A DNA stretch of 64,000 bases from Bacteroidia bacterium. GTDB lineage: Bacteria; Bacteroidota; Bacteroidia; SpSt-205. The notes under the pieces are model-generated. The model made no database searches. It was not told the origin of the DNA and saw nothing but the letters and a program-made list of their open reading frames with translations. Below, one piece after another: positions 8,682 through 17,536 of this stretch. How positions within the stretch are numbered: the first letter of the stretch is position 1; each line of letters opens with the position of its first letter. Made by a program: the position numbers and the translations under genes. Where the stretch lies: the NCBI GenBank assembly GCA_025059535.1, contig JANXCX010000024.1:234815-298814 (forward strand). Reading direction: 5' to 3'.

Positions 8682-9884
8682 GTGCGGCTTACTCCAACGC
8701 TGAGCATTTTCGCCCGTATGACGGCCCTGGCGCAGAAGCACCAGGCGTTGAATCTGGCTCAGGGGCTTCTTTGGCTGCCGCCCGACCCGCTTCTTTTAGC
8801 CGAGGCCCAAGCGGCTGTAGCCCAGCAAAGCCTTCTCCAATACACGCCGCCGGCCGGCTCACCGGCCCTACGGGAAGTAGTAGCCCAGCTCAGCCACCAT
8901 CTTTTCGGCGTAGCCTACGACCCAGAGAAAGAAGTAACTATCACAGCTGGGGCGACGGAGGCCATTTTCGCTGCCATAATGGCCCTTACACAAACAGGCG
9001 ATGGGGCGATTTTCTTAGAGCCGGCCTATGATAGCTACTTACCTGCCTTTGAAATGGCGGGGGTAAAAGCGCAGGGGGTACGCCTTCAGCTCAGCCCCCA
9101 CGGCGCCGAAATTCCTTGGGAAGCCGTAGCGGCAGCCCTCTCTCCCCATACCCGCCTATTACTTCTCAATTTTCCCCATAATCCGACCGGACGCAGCCTC
9201 CGTGAAGCTGATGTAGCGTTTTTAGCCGAACTCGTAGAGCGCTATCCCCAACTTACCCTGATTGTGGATGAGGCGTATGAACTGCTTCACTGGGGTGCTG
9301 AGGCCCCGATGGCGCCCCGCAGCCTGCGACAACATCCAGCCCTACGCGCGCGAAGCGTTATTGTAGGCTCGCTGGGCAAAATGACTGGGCCTACAGGCTG
9401 GCGATTGGGCTATGCCCTGGCGCCTGCTCCCCTTACAGAAGCCTTACGCACCGCGCACCAGTTTGTTACCTTCTGCGCCCCTGCCCCGCTCCAAGAGGCC
9501 GTAGCGCGCTACCTTGGCTCAGATCTTAGGCGAGCCGCCTACTTCGTCCAGCCGCTGTGGGAACGGCGAAATCGTCTCCTCCAGCTTCTAAGAAAAGCTA
9601 CCAGCCTTGAAGTGCTGGCCCCAGAAGGCGCTTACTTTGTTCTCGTGCGGCCGCAGCCACCCCTTCCTGAGGCACCCTTAGCCGAATGGCTCACGCAAGC
9701 CGCTGGCGTGGCCACCATTCCTCTGGGTGCTTTCTATCAAGATGGCAACGGGGAAGGCTGGCTGCGCCTGTGCTTCGCTCGGCCTATGGCCATGCTGGAG
9801 GAAGCCGTAGAACGCCTAGCGCGCGTCTTTCCGGCGCAGGGACCTGCTGCTCTTGCCCTTCCAACGGGCTTGACTTCTTTGTAA
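8682..9884 (+). CDS. PLP-dependent aminotransferase class I/II (methionine aminotransferase-like)
   Basis: A 400-residue fold-type I aminotransferase. The cofactor-binding lysine is in GSLGKMTGPTGWRLGY (Lys233), the NHPTG-like motif appears as LLLNFPHNPTGR (near 170), and the PLP-phosphate contact region is TAGATEAIFAAI (near 90). The SLGKM..TGWRLGY form is typical of YbdL/MtnE-like enzymes, which transaminate methionine or kynurenine with 2-oxo acids; substrate specificity is inferred. Translation begins at a GTG 2 nt after a -7-like element. The gene ends 25 bp from the convergent ispG gene. Confidence 0.82.
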   Translation: MRLTPTLSIFARMTALAQKHQALNLAQGLLWLPPDPLLLAEAQAAVAQQSLLQYTPPAGSPALREVVAQLSHHLFGVAYDPEKEVTITAGATEAIFAAIMALTQTGDGAIFLEPAYDSYLPAFEMAGVKAQGVRLQLSPHGAEIPWEAVAAALSPHTRLLLLNFPHNPTGRSLREADVAFLAELVERYPQLTLIVDEAYELLHWGAEAPMAPRSLRQHPALRARSVIVGSLGKMTGPTGWRLGYALAPAPLTEALRTAHQFVTFCAPAPLQEAVARYLGSDLRRAAYFVQPLWERRNRLLQLLRKATSLEVLAPEGAYFVLVRPQPPLPEAPLAEWLTQAAGVATIPLGAFYQDGNGEGWLRLCFARPMAMLEEAVERLARVFPAQGPAALALPTGLTSL

Positions 9885-9909
9885 AACCATTCAGGGCGGT
9901 TCCGCTTTT

Positions 9910-11841
9910 TCAGGCCTTCAGCTCGTCAGCCTCGGCGGGTTCTACCCACCGACCATCCGCCCGAATAAGTTCTACCAAGGCTTCTAAAGCTTCCGATTCT
10001 TTGACATTTTTGCGCACGATTTCTTTACCTCGGTAGAGGTGGATAACGCCGGGGCCGGCGCCGACGTAGCCGTAGTCCGCGTCGGCCATTTCGCCTGGGC
10101 CATTTACGATGCAGCCCATAACAGCGATTTTGAGGCCCTTGAGGTGGCTCGTACGGGCACGAATGCGTGCCGTAACCTCTTCTAGATTAAAAAGGGTGCG
10201 ACCGCAGGACGGGCAGGCGATGTAATCCGTACGAGTAAGGCGCAGGCGCGCAGCTTGAAGCAGGTCAAAGGCCACTCGCACGCCTACGGCGGGTGAACGC
10301 CCCGCCACGGTCAGCCAGAGCCCATCCACAAGCTGGTCCGGCAAGAGCAGGCTGGTCTGACAGGCCGCTTCTACCGCAAGCTGATGAGCCGGTAAGGGCT
10401 CAGGGCTATTCGTAGGGGGCGTAATCGTTAGGCGTGCTACCATCGGGGCGAAGCAGCCCTGCTCCGCGGCTCGTAGCCGTTGCCAACGCAGGACGCGCGC
10501 CGGCAGCTCCGCCGAACTCTCCAGAACCCATACGACATTTTCGGCTTTGAGGAAATCGGTACGCTCTGCCATCAAATCCTCTACGGTGAGACGCACCCAA
10601 TTCAGCGTAGGGTGGCGCAGCGGCGCCGAAAGCCAAGCGGCTACCGAGTCAAAATAGGGCGTATCTAAGGGGCGGGCTACTTTCGCCCAAAGCGTCGCCT
10701 CATAGATAAGTGGCACCGAGGGAAGCTCTTCCGGTACCGTGCGACCCACGTAGATATAGTCGGGCTTTTGCTCGCCCCCATAGAGGCTGAGGCCATACGG
10801 GTGCTGGCTGTGGTCGGCTATAACTACGGCCGGATAGCCTGCGCCGATGTTTTGTACCTTGCCGTGAGTAAGCCGCTGCATCACTAAGCCGTCTCCCGGC
10901 CATTTCGGTTCAGGAAGTTCTAGAGCCACTGAGCGGTACCGCTCCGCAAAGGCTACCAGCGCCCGACAGGTAGGTAGCTCCTGCACGGGCGGCTCTGTAA
11001 GCGAGACCCGCACCGTATCCCCAATTCCATCCAGTAAAAGCGCCTCTATACCTAAGGCAGATTTAATGCGGCCATCCGTGCCATCCCCCGCCTCCGTAAC
11101 CCCCAGGTGAATAGGGTAAATAACGCCGTGCGCCTTTAGCCGCGCCACGAGGTGGCGGTAGGCGGCCACCATCACCACCGGATTAGAGGCCTTCATGGAA
11201 ATCACCAAATTGTAAAAGCCCTCGGCCTCGCAGATGCGGACAAACTCCATAGCCGATTCTACCATGCCCTCGGGGGTGTCGCCATATCTATTGAGGATGC
11301 GATCCGAAAGGGAGCCGTGATTGACACCGATGCGTAGAGCGGTACCGTACTCTTTGCAAAGGCGCACGAGCGGCGCAAAGCGCTCATAAATCCGCTCTAG
11401 CTCCGCTTGGTACTCGGCATCCGTATAGGTGCGCCGCTCAAAGCGCTTTTTGTCGGCGTAATTGCCAGGGTTTATGCGGACTTTTTCTACAAGGCGGGCG
11501 GCGATCTCCGCCGCACGCGGCGTGAAGTGAATATCCGCCACTAGGGGCACCCGACAGCCAGCCTGGCGAAGGCGCTTCTTAATCTCCGCCAGAGCCTCTG
11601 CCTCTTTCTGGCTGGGTACGGCTAAACGGACATACTCGGCTCCAGCCTCCGCCAGCTGAATAACCTGGGCTACGGTGGCTTCTATATCCAGCGTATCGGT
11701 GGTCGTCATGGTTTGAATGCGGATGGGATTATCCCCGCCTACGGGCACCGCGCCAATCGGCACCACGCGTGTAGCAAGCCGCCGCGGCCGTACCAGCGAA
11801 GTATAGTAGGTCTGAAGCGCCTTCAGGGAGCCCTCCACCAT
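9910..11841 (-). CDS. ispG: (E)-4-hydroxy-3-methylbut-2-enyl-diphosphate synthase (large bacteroidal form)
   Basis: A 643-residue IspG/GcpE, converting MEcPP to HMBPP in the MEP isoprenoid pathway with a [4Fe-4S] cluster. The N-terminus (ETR-like VVPIGAVPVGGDNPIRIQTMTTTDT) begins a TIM barrel; GNYADKKRF and INPGN are conserved barrel motifs. The C-terminal domain carries the cluster cysteines in CPSCGRTLFN and MGCIVNGPGEMADADYGYVG. The extra 250 or so residues relative to the roughly 370-residue E. coli enzyme form the inserted central domain known from Bacteroidota, Chlamydiae and plants. The start was set at ATG 11841; a TTG at 11847 is possible. A degenerate -7 element (TTCCTTTG, 11845-11852) lies 3 nt upstream of the ATG. 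Confidence 0.95.
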   Translation of the reverse strand: MVEGSLKALQTYYTSLVRPRRLATRVVPIGAVPVGGDNPIRIQTMTTTDTLDIEATVAQVIQLAEAGAEYVRLAVPSQKEAEALAEIKKRLRQAGCRVPLVADIHFTPRAAEIAARLVEKVRINPGNYADKKRFERRTYTDAEYQAELERIYERFAPLVRLCKEYGTALRIGVNHGSLSDRILNRYGDTPEGMVESAMEFVRICEAEGFYNLVISMKASNPVVMVAAYRHLVARLKAHGVIYPIHLGVTEAGDGTDGRIKSALGIEALLLDGIGDTVRVSLTEPPVQELPTCRALVAFAERYRSVALELPEPKWPGDGLVMQRLTHGKVQNIGAGYPAVVIADHSQHPYGLSLYGGEQKPDYIYVGRTVPEELPSVPLIYEATLWAKVARPLDTPYFDSVAAWLSAPLRHPTLNWVRLTVEDLMAERTDFLKAENVVWVLESSAELPARVLRWQRLRAAEQGCFAPMVARLTITPPTNSPEPLPAHQLAVEAACQTSLLLPDQLVDGLWLTVAGRSPAVGVRVAFDLLQAARLRLTRTDYIACPSCGRTLFNLEEVTARIRARTSHLKGLKIAVMGCIVNGPGEMADADYGYVGAGPGVIHLYRGKEIVRKNVKESEALEALVELIRADGRWVEPAEADELKA

Positions 11842-11870
11842 CGCCAAAGGAACAAAAATCCCCTAACCTC

Positions 11871-13115
11871 TCAGGTCTTCATCTTCTTGCGCCGGGCGGC
11901 CGGGAAAAGGACATTGTTCAAAATAAGCCGATAGCCCGGCGAAGTGGGATACTTACTTACATCGGTGGGCGGCTCCTCCACAAAGTGCTGGTAGTCCTCC
12001 GGATCGTGTCCCCCGTAAAAGGTCCAAAAACCCCGCCCAAGAATGCCATGGATATATTTTCCCTCATTGAGCTCGGGGGTTTCGGCCATGACGACTACTT
12101 GAGGTTTGAGGAGGTGCAGTTCGTAGCCTGTGGTCTGTCCGTAGAAGCCCTTAATGACCGCCGTATGGTTTTGGCAGAGCATGGTAGGGATAGGATCCCA
12201 TTTCGCCGAAAACTCCTTCAGTACGAAGTGGTCCTCGCTTTCCCGAAGGTTGCGGCGGCGGTCGCCCGTATCTATGTCAGAAAATTCATAATCGTACGGG
12301 CTGAGACGAAGGGTAAAGCCCTGAAAGGCTATACAGTTTTCGTAGTGGAGGTGGGTATTGGCAAGAGGATCGGCAGGTGTACCATCGTAGGGCTCTCCTA
12401 CAATGTCTAGGCCTTCGGCCGCTAAGGCTATATCATAGGTGTCGGTAGCGGAGCACATGGCAAAAAGAAAGCCTCCCCCTTGCACCCACTCCCGCAGCTT
12501 TTTGACCACGGCGAGTTTCAGTTCAGCTACGCGCTTAAAGCCCCATTTGGCCGCTAAGGTAGTCTGCTCCCGCACCATGGCCTTATACCAAGGCTTATCC
12601 CGAAAGGTATAGAACTTGCCGTATTGACCCGTAAAATCCTCGTGGTGCAAATGCACCCAATCGTACTCGGCCAGCTTGCCCGAGAGAATCTCGTCATCGT
12701 AGATAAGGTCATAAGGAATCTCGGCGTAGAGGAGGACAAGCTGCACGGCATCATCCCAGGGCTCGGAAGAGCGAGGCGCATAAACGGCGATGCGCGGGGC
12801 TTTTTCCAAGCGCACTACATCCATATTGACTTCGGGCCGGCTGATGTGCTTGAGAATGTCGCCGTATTCCGTCGCACTAAGCACCTGATAGGTAATCTGG
12901 CGGCGCTGCAGCTCTAAGCTCGCCCAGCCATTTTCTATAAAGGCAAAGCTACCCCCGCGATAGTTGAGGAGCCAGTCTACAGGCACCCCTTTAGTCAGCA
13001 GGCTATAAACTAACCCATAGGCGCGCAAATGCTGCTGCTGTGTCTCATCCATCGGTATCAGCACATACTGCGCCCACAGAAAGCCAAGACTCAGCCCTAG
13101 GCGGAGCCAACGCAT
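11871..13115 (-). CDS. exported Bacteroidota protein of the family often labelled 'asparagine synthetase B', true function unknown
   Basis: A 414-residue protein with a signal peptide (MRWLRLGLSLGFLWAQ) followed by YVLIPMDETQQQHLRAYG, which I recognise as the start of a family widespread in Bacteroidota and usually annotated asparagine synthetase B. No AsnB N-terminal cysteine nucleophile or ATP-pyrophosphatase motif is visible, so that name is probably wrong. The central part (PRIAVYAPRSSEPWDD, YDLIYDDEILSG, DWVHLHHEDFTG, GGGFLFAMCSATDT) has the strand-loop pattern of a class I glutamine-amidotransferase/ThuA-like flavodoxin fold, and a Cys occurs in FAMCSAT. It likely works in the periplasm. 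A promoter element 5 nt upstream predicts a leaderless mRNA; ispG follows 29 nt downstream. Confidence 0.6.
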   Translation of the reverse strand: MRWLRLGLSLGFLWAQYVLIPMDETQQQHLRAYGLVYSLLTKGVPVDWLLNYRGGSFAFIENGWASLELQRRQITYQVLSATEYGDILKHISRPEVNMDVVRLEKAPRIAVYAPRSSEPWDDAVQLVLLYAEIPYDLIYDDEILSGKLAEYDWVHLHHEDFTGQYGKFYTFRDKPWYKAMVREQTTLAAKWGFKRVAELKLAVVKKLREWVQGGGFLFAMCSATDTYDIALAAEGLDIVGEPYDGTPADPLANTHLHYENCIAFQGFTLRLSPYDYEFSDIDTGDRRRNLRESEDHFVLKEFSAKWDPIPTMLCQNHTAVIKGFYGQTTGYELHLLKPQVVVMAETPELNEGKYIHGILGRGFWTFYGGHDPEDYQHFVEEPPTDVSKYPTSPGYRLILNNVLFPAARRKKMKT

Positions 13116-13120
13116 TCCTT

Positions 13121-13128
13121 CAAATATA
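13121..13128 (-). promoter_or_regulatory. -7 promoter element
   Basis: Minus strand TATATTTG, exact TAnnTTTG, 5 nt before the ATG at 13115. It directly abuts the stop codon of the upstream adaptor gene. Confidence 0.55.
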
Positions 13129-14238
13129 CTACTCTTCGCCTATTTGCCAGAGTTGAGCCGCAAGGAAACTGGCTCCCCGTTGGACGATAGGTAGGCCCTC
13201 CCGAAGCTCTGGCGCTTCAATCAGGGCCAAAGTATCTAAAAAAGTAGCCTGTACGGGGATAGGCCAAAATGTACTATCAGGCTTGAGCGCAAAAATGTAA
13301 GGCTTATCGCCGCGGTAGCCTAAGCCGGCCAGTGGTACCGCATAGAAAAGGCCGCGCAGCCGCCGCACATAGCCTTCTGCTGGAATTTGCGCAAAGAGGG
13401 GATAAGGCGTAGGGGGAAGCCGCACATGAGCCACTAAAGCCGTACCCTGGGTATCCTCCACCTGAGCCAGGTATTCAATCCGGCTGGAGAGAAAGCCCAT
13501 CTCTGGCAGCGCAGGGAGGCGGAGGCGAATAGGCATCCCCGGCGCCAACCAGCTCAGCTCGCGCTCCGAAATATACAGATCAGCATGAAGGTCAGAAGGA
13601 TTGACGATGTGTGCCAGCGGCTGCTCAGGGCGCACGTATTCGCCCATACCTACGGCTATGCGGGTTACATAGCCGGCAATCGGTGCTCGCACAATAAGGA
13701 GGCGGATTTCGCCTGAGGTATCGGGCCTAATCCCCAAAAGTTCTAGCTGCCGCTGAAGTGCCTGCCATTGAACCTCTAGCTGACGCTGCTCAGCACGTAC
13801 CTGAGCGAGCTCGGCCGCTGAGACAAGCCCGCCACGGGCTAAGCTCTCCTGAACGTTTAGTCGGCGCGCAGCAGCCTGAAGCCGCGCCCAGACCTCTAAG
13901 TACTGCCGCTGAAGGTCTATCAGCTGAGCGCTGTAAAGCACAAAAAGGGGCTGACCCGCGCTCACATACTGCCCCTCGCGTATGGCTATGTGCTCTATCG
14001 TACCCTCTACTCGCGCATGCACGCGCGCCTGTGCATGGGCTAAAACTACCGTACGGCCGACTAATTTCACCTCTTCCCACACCGAATCGCGCCGAAGGGG
14101 CCCTACCACTAGGCCTGCCCCCCGCCACTGAAGCGGCGAGAGCCTCAAGGCGTCTTTGCTTGTAGGCTCAACTACAGGGGCTGAACCGCAGCCCGCTAGC
14201 CCTAAAAGGAGGACACCCCAAATCAGCCTACGCCACAC
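13129..14238 (-). CDS. RND efflux periplasmic adaptor lipoprotein (HlyD/CusB type)
   Basis: A 369-residue membrane fusion protein. The N-terminus is a lipoprotein signal with a lipobox (LLLGLAGC). A split biotinyl-lipoyl domain is formed by ARVEGTIEHIAIREGQYVSAGQPLFVLYS (near 78-106) and VRAPIAGYVTRIAVGMGEYVRPEQPL (near 183-208), separated by a helical hairpin of about 70 residues (QRQYLEVWARLQAAARRL). A beta-barrel region follows (ADLYISERELSWLAPGMPIRLRLP). Such adaptors link an inner-membrane RND pump to a TolC-like channel. Neither partner is next to it. The start is a GTG 4 nt after a degenerate -7 element (TTTCTTTG). Confidence 0.85.
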   Translation of the reverse strand: MWRRLIWGVLLLGLAGCGSAPVVEPTSKDALRLSPLQWRGAGLVVGPLRRDSVWEEVKLVGRTVVLAHAQARVHARVEGTIEHIAIREGQYVSAGQPLFVLYSAQLIDLQRQYLEVWARLQAAARRLNVQESLARGGLVSAAELAQVRAEQRQLEVQWQALQRQLELLGIRPDTSGEIRLLIVRAPIAGYVTRIAVGMGEYVRPEQPLAHIVNPSDLHADLYISERELSWLAPGMPIRLRLPALPEMGFLSSRIEYLAQVEDTQGTALVAHVRLPPTPYPLFAQIPAEGYVRRLRGLFYAVPLAGLGYRGDKPYIFALKPDSTFWPIPVQATFLDTLALIEAPELREGLPIVQRGASFLAAQLWQIGEE

Positions 14239-14345
14239 ACCGCAAAGAAAATGGCTTGGCGCACATTACTGAAACCCCGGCTAATACGCCCCCACCCAGA
14301 CCACTTCCAGTTGGGGAAATACTTTTCTATATTTCTATATTTACG

Positions 14346-14353
14346 TAATTTTG
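14346..14353 (+). promoter_or_regulatory. -7 promoter element of the fibre-like gene
   Basis: TAATTTTG, exact TAnnTTTG, 6 nt before the ATG at 14360. The upstream 120 bp (14239-14359) holds no gene; it includes a small direct repeat TTCTATAT/TTCTATAT just before the element. Confidence 0.55.
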
Positions 14354-14359
14354 CGAGTC

Positions 14360-15490
14360 ATGCACGCCCTACTAATCATGGCTTGCTTCGGTAGTCTCCT
14401 GCTAGCCCAGAATGTGGGTATTGGCACGTCTAATCCCGTTTCACGCCTACACGTAGCGGGCCCTAATGCCACCCTTACGGTAGGACCCTTTGGCATAGGC
14501 TAGGCAGAAGGACGCATAATAGCCACAGGAGCGTCAGCGGAGCTAAGTTTTGTTCGGCGCAGTCTGAATAGCTGGCCTCTTGGGCCTGTGGCGGGTGACC
14601 GCTTCGTGTGGTATAATCCTAACGGCTCAGCGCGCCTCTGGACGGAAGGAAACGGCGACCTTGTAACCATCACCGCAGGCGGAAATGTAGGAATTGGCCA
14701 AACCGATCCTGGTAGTCGCCTCACTGTCCGTTCTGGCTGGTCCAACTGGATTCAGCTAGAGGACAATATCGCAGGTAACCAGTATTACTTCCATAACCCA
14801 GCTGATGGGAGCCGGTTTGAGATAGGTACCTATGACGCAGCGGCTAATACGTTTCGCTGGTGCATATTCACTATCCGGCCAAGTGGAAATATTGGCATAG
14901 GCACTTGCGCTCCCACAGAGCGCCTGCAGGTGAGCGGCAACTTACGCTTAGATGGAGCCTTCATGCCAGGAGGTAATCCCGGGGCTGCGGGCCAAGTGCT
15001 ACGCTCCCAGGGCCCCGGGAATGCGCCTATCTGGTTTCCAATGGCCGCTTCTATTGTGTATCAGGGGGCCTTTAATTCTACTGCCAATGTGTGCATCAAC
15101 TCGCCTAACTGGACCACCCATCCAGGAGTCTCCGTAACCTTTACGCTTCAGGCTGGTGACTACGTCTGGGCTTGGGCCTCTGGAGCCGCTATGGCTGATG
15201 ATAACTGCGATGGCACGGCAAATGGCCGCTGCGACTTTGATGCACGGATAGCGGTAAATGGAAACGATTTCCCGAACGGTGCCTGGCTGCGCGGTAGCGC
15301 AGATTACAGTGGTTTAAATTACTCTGCTTTTACGCCCTATACACTGGCAGGGATGTACCACGTACCCGCTAACGGCAACTATACCTTTGCGCTTCAAACA
15401 CGCCGCTATAGTGGAGGAGGGTGTCTCACAGCAGGCAATAATCTTTCGTCGCTTCAAACTACGATGCTTATCTTAGTGCTTCGGCCATGA
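14360..15490 (+). pseudogene. exported fibre-like repeat protein interrupted by an in-frame amber codon
   Basis: One reading frame runs from ATG 14360 to the stop at 15488-15490 (376 codons) but contains TAG at 14501-14503 (codon 48). Before the TAG lie a signal peptide (MHALLIMACFGSLLLAQ) and the first repeat, NVGIGTSNPVSRLHVAG. After it come two more repeats (NVGIGQTDPGSRLTVRSG and NIGIGTCAPTERLQVSG), the usual GNPGAAGQVLRSQG.G.A.W segment, and a C-terminal beta-rich domain. These repeats are typical of large exported Bacteroidota proteins and tail-fibre-like proteins. The rest of the frame is intact and the promoter is good, so either this is a recent nonsense mutation, a sequencing error, or a readthrough. 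TAG is a normal stop elsewhere in the window. Confidence 0.75.
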
Positions 15491-15786
15491 GGAATCTAGT
15501 GATAGGTTTAGGACTTGGCTTGGGCTTAGCTACTATATATGCTCAGGCTCAGGAAAAGCAGGCAGTTCCGGCTGTGCGCAGAGTACTTAGGGGGGAGAAA
15601 ACTTACGAGGAAGTATCTCCGCCTCCCACGCCAGGCAAGATGCGCATGGCAGCTAAACGCAGCTTAGTAGAAGAAGCGGTGGAAGAAGCCGAGCCCCCTA
15701 CTTCTACCCCTCCTTCCCCCACTAAGCCTATTCTCCATTCGCGACGCGCCCTAACGCCCTCTCCCGACTCTTCCGAAAACAAGTAA
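15487..15786 (+). CDS. small exported proline-rich protein, unknown
   Basis: A 99-residue protein coupled to the upstream fibre-like gene by ATGA overlap. It has a signal peptide (MRNLVIGLGLGLGLATIYAQAQ) followed by a charged, Pro/Ser/Thr/Glu-rich, probably disordered tail (VSPPPTPGKMRM, EAVEEAEPPTSTPPSP). No domain is recognised. If translation of the upstream gene stops at its internal amber codon, this coupled gene may be expressed poorly. It ends 6 bp from the convergent phosphatase gene. Confidence 0.55.
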   Translation: MRNLVIGLGLGLGLATIYAQAQEKQAVPAVRRVLRGEKTYEEVSPPPTPGKMRMAAKRSLVEEAVEEAEPPTSTPPSPTKPILHSRRALTPSPDSSENK

Positions 15787-15792
15787 GCGGCC

Positions 15793-17496
15793 CTATACCG
15801 CAAGCGCCAAAAGGAGGATATCATCCGTCTGCGGCTGCCCGCCCGCCCAGTGTCGGAGGGCTTGCTGGAGGAGGCTGACCTGTTCGCTTAGAGATAGGTA
15901 ACTATTAGTGCGCAGAAAATCCCGCAGCCGGCTAGTGGAGAAGCGCTTCCCCTCGGGATTGAGCTGATCCACTAATCCATCGGAGAAAAGATAGAGTCTA
16001 TCCTGCGGCTCAAGCAAGAGTTCCTGCGGTTCAGGCACTTCGGCAGAAGGCATGGAGCTATCAAGTGCGCTAACGCTAATGTCTTGCTTATCTCCAGCCC
16101 ACACATACATCTCACCGCCTCGCAGCACCCAAAGCGGTCGACGCGCGCCTAAATAGAAGGCCTTTCGTGCCTCAGGTAGATACCACAGAAGCGCCAATTC
16201 AAACCCTTCTAAGAGCGGATTATCGCCCCCAAAGACCTCTCCCACTTGCTCACGCAAAAACGTATAAAGGCCTTTGAGGTCGCTTCCATGCCTATCCAAC
16301 GCACTGCGCAAAAGCTGACTGCCATAAATGCTTAGCAGGGCTGCTGGCACACCATGCCCAGTACTATCGCCTAAGCCAATCAGTACCCCCCCCTCTAAGG
16401 GCTCCAACCGATAAAAATCGCCTCCTACCATGCTCTGCGGCGCATACCATACGACGGCATCGCTGAAGTATTTTTTCAGCTCGTCGGGAGAAGAAAAGAA
16501 GCGCTGTTGAATACGGGCGGCATACCGAAGCGACTCACCCATCTCCTTTTGGTAGAGCTTGAGCTGTTCTTCGCGCTTTTTGCGCTGATCTATATTCAGC
16601 ATAGCGCCTAAGTAGTGGGTGGCTTGGCCCAGCTCATCCGTAATAGGCGCGAGGGTCAGAAGCATCCAGTAACCATGCCCCCGCCGGTCATAGGCGTAGA
16701 TCTCCTCGGTAAAGGGGGCACGAATAAAATGGTTGACTATCAGCGTATCCTCTGAGGGTTTGTCCTGCGGGCCGTGCAGCAGGTGCGCAAAACTACCGCC
16801 TATTTCTCGTACATGCTTGCCTTCCAGTTCAGCGGCTGACCACCCCGAGGCCTTTTCAAAAGTGCGATTGACCCAGACAATATAACCGTCTTTATCAAGG
16901 ATAAACTTCATCATGTTAGAGTAAGCCGTAGCGGTACTAAGCAGCCGCAGTTTTTGGTTTTGCTCTTTGAGCTGGGCATTCAGGCGTTCTTTCTCTTCGG
17001 ACAGCGCCGTGATGGTAGCCATCTGCTGCTGAAGCTCCTCGGAATATTGCACAAGCTCCTGACGCAGGAGCTCCACCTCGGTAATGTCCTGAAAGACAAA
17101 CACATACTGGCAGCAGGTGCCACTTGGCTGCATCAGGCCTATCCAGAGCCCACTTATAAAGCGGAGACCCTCGGGACTACGGAATTGGCCCGTGTAGTGT
17201 CCCTCAGGCTGTCCTGTTTGGTAAAGTTCTACGAGCGGCGCCGCGGGGTCAAAATACTTTTCCAAAAGCTCTAATGGCTTCAGTCGGCGTAGCTCACGCG
17301 CCGTAAAGCCCCCTATTAGTAAAGCCCCTGGACTAGCCCATTCTATCGTATTGTTACGCCGATTCAGCACGAAAACTGGTGCAGGGAAAAATTTAGCCAT
17401 CATATCGGCCAGTTCCACGGGCAGGGGCAGCTCGGCCATGCCCAGCATCTCCGCTTGCCCCATCAGCTTAAGCATCATTTCGGCCAGTCGAGCCAT
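15793..17496 (-). CDS. PAS domain sensor with SpoIIE-type serine phosphatase
   Basis: A cytoplasmic 567-residue protein with no transmembrane segment. Two PAS-like domains occur: residues about 30-150 (PVFVLNRRNNTIEWASPGALLIGG) and about 195-320 (LDKDGYIVWVNRTFEKASGWSAAELEG, with AYDRRGHGYWMLLTLAPI). A coiled coil (about 150-190) separates them. The C-terminal PP2C-like SpoIIE domain has the acidic metal motifs VGGDFYRLE, GLGDSTGHGVPAALLS and LFSDGLVDQ and ends in QTDDILLLAL. Such enzymes act on phosphorylated anti-anti-sigma-like partners or drive two-component-like outputs; the partner is not in the window. The start was moved to ATG 17496 because a TATTTTTG promoter lies 4 nt before it; a longer frame would begin inside the upstream gene. 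Confidence 0.88.
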   Translation of the reverse strand: MARLAEMMLKLMGQAEMLGMAELPLPVELADMMAKFFPAPVFVLNRRNNTIEWASPGALLIGGFTARELRRLKPLELLEKYFDPAAPLVELYQTGQPEGHYTGQFRSPEGLRFISGLWIGLMQPSGTCCQYVFVFQDITEVELLRQELVQYSEELQQQMATITALSEEKERLNAQLKEQNQKLRLLSTATAYSNMMKFILDKDGYIVWVNRTFEKASGWSAAELEGKHVREIGGSFAHLLHGPQDKPSEDTLIVNHFIRAPFTEEIYAYDRRGHGYWMLLTLAPITDELGQATHYLGAMLNIDQRKKREEQLKLYQKEMGESLRYAARIQQRFFSSPDELKKYFSDAVVWYAPQSMVGGDFYRLEPLEGGVLIGLGDSTGHGVPAALLSIYGSQLLRSALDRHGSDLKGLYTFLREQVGEVFGGDNPLLEGFELALLWYLPEARKAFYLGARRPLWVLRGGEMYVWAGDKQDISVSALDSSMPSAEVPEPQELLLEPQDRLYLFSDGLVDQLNPEGKRFSTSRLRDFLRTNSYLSLSEQVSLLQQALRHWAGGQPQTDDILLLALAV

Positions 17497-17500
17497 GAGG

Positions 17501-17508
17501 CAAAAATA
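17501..17508 (-). promoter_or_regulatory. -7 promoter element of the PAS-SpoIIE gene
   Basis: Minus strand TATTTTTG, exact TAnnTTTG, 4 nt before ATG 17496 and just downstream of the ompA-like stop. It supports independent transcription and the shorter start. Confidence 0.55.
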
Positions 17509-17536
17509 AAGGAAAGGGATATCCTTTGAATCGGCT

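Noticed and set aside
14501..14503. TAG as a sense codon (recoding) in this organism
   Set aside because: TAG clearly ends several intact genes in the window (for example 4562-4564, 8668-8670, 28433-28435), so a genome-wide reassignment is not supported.
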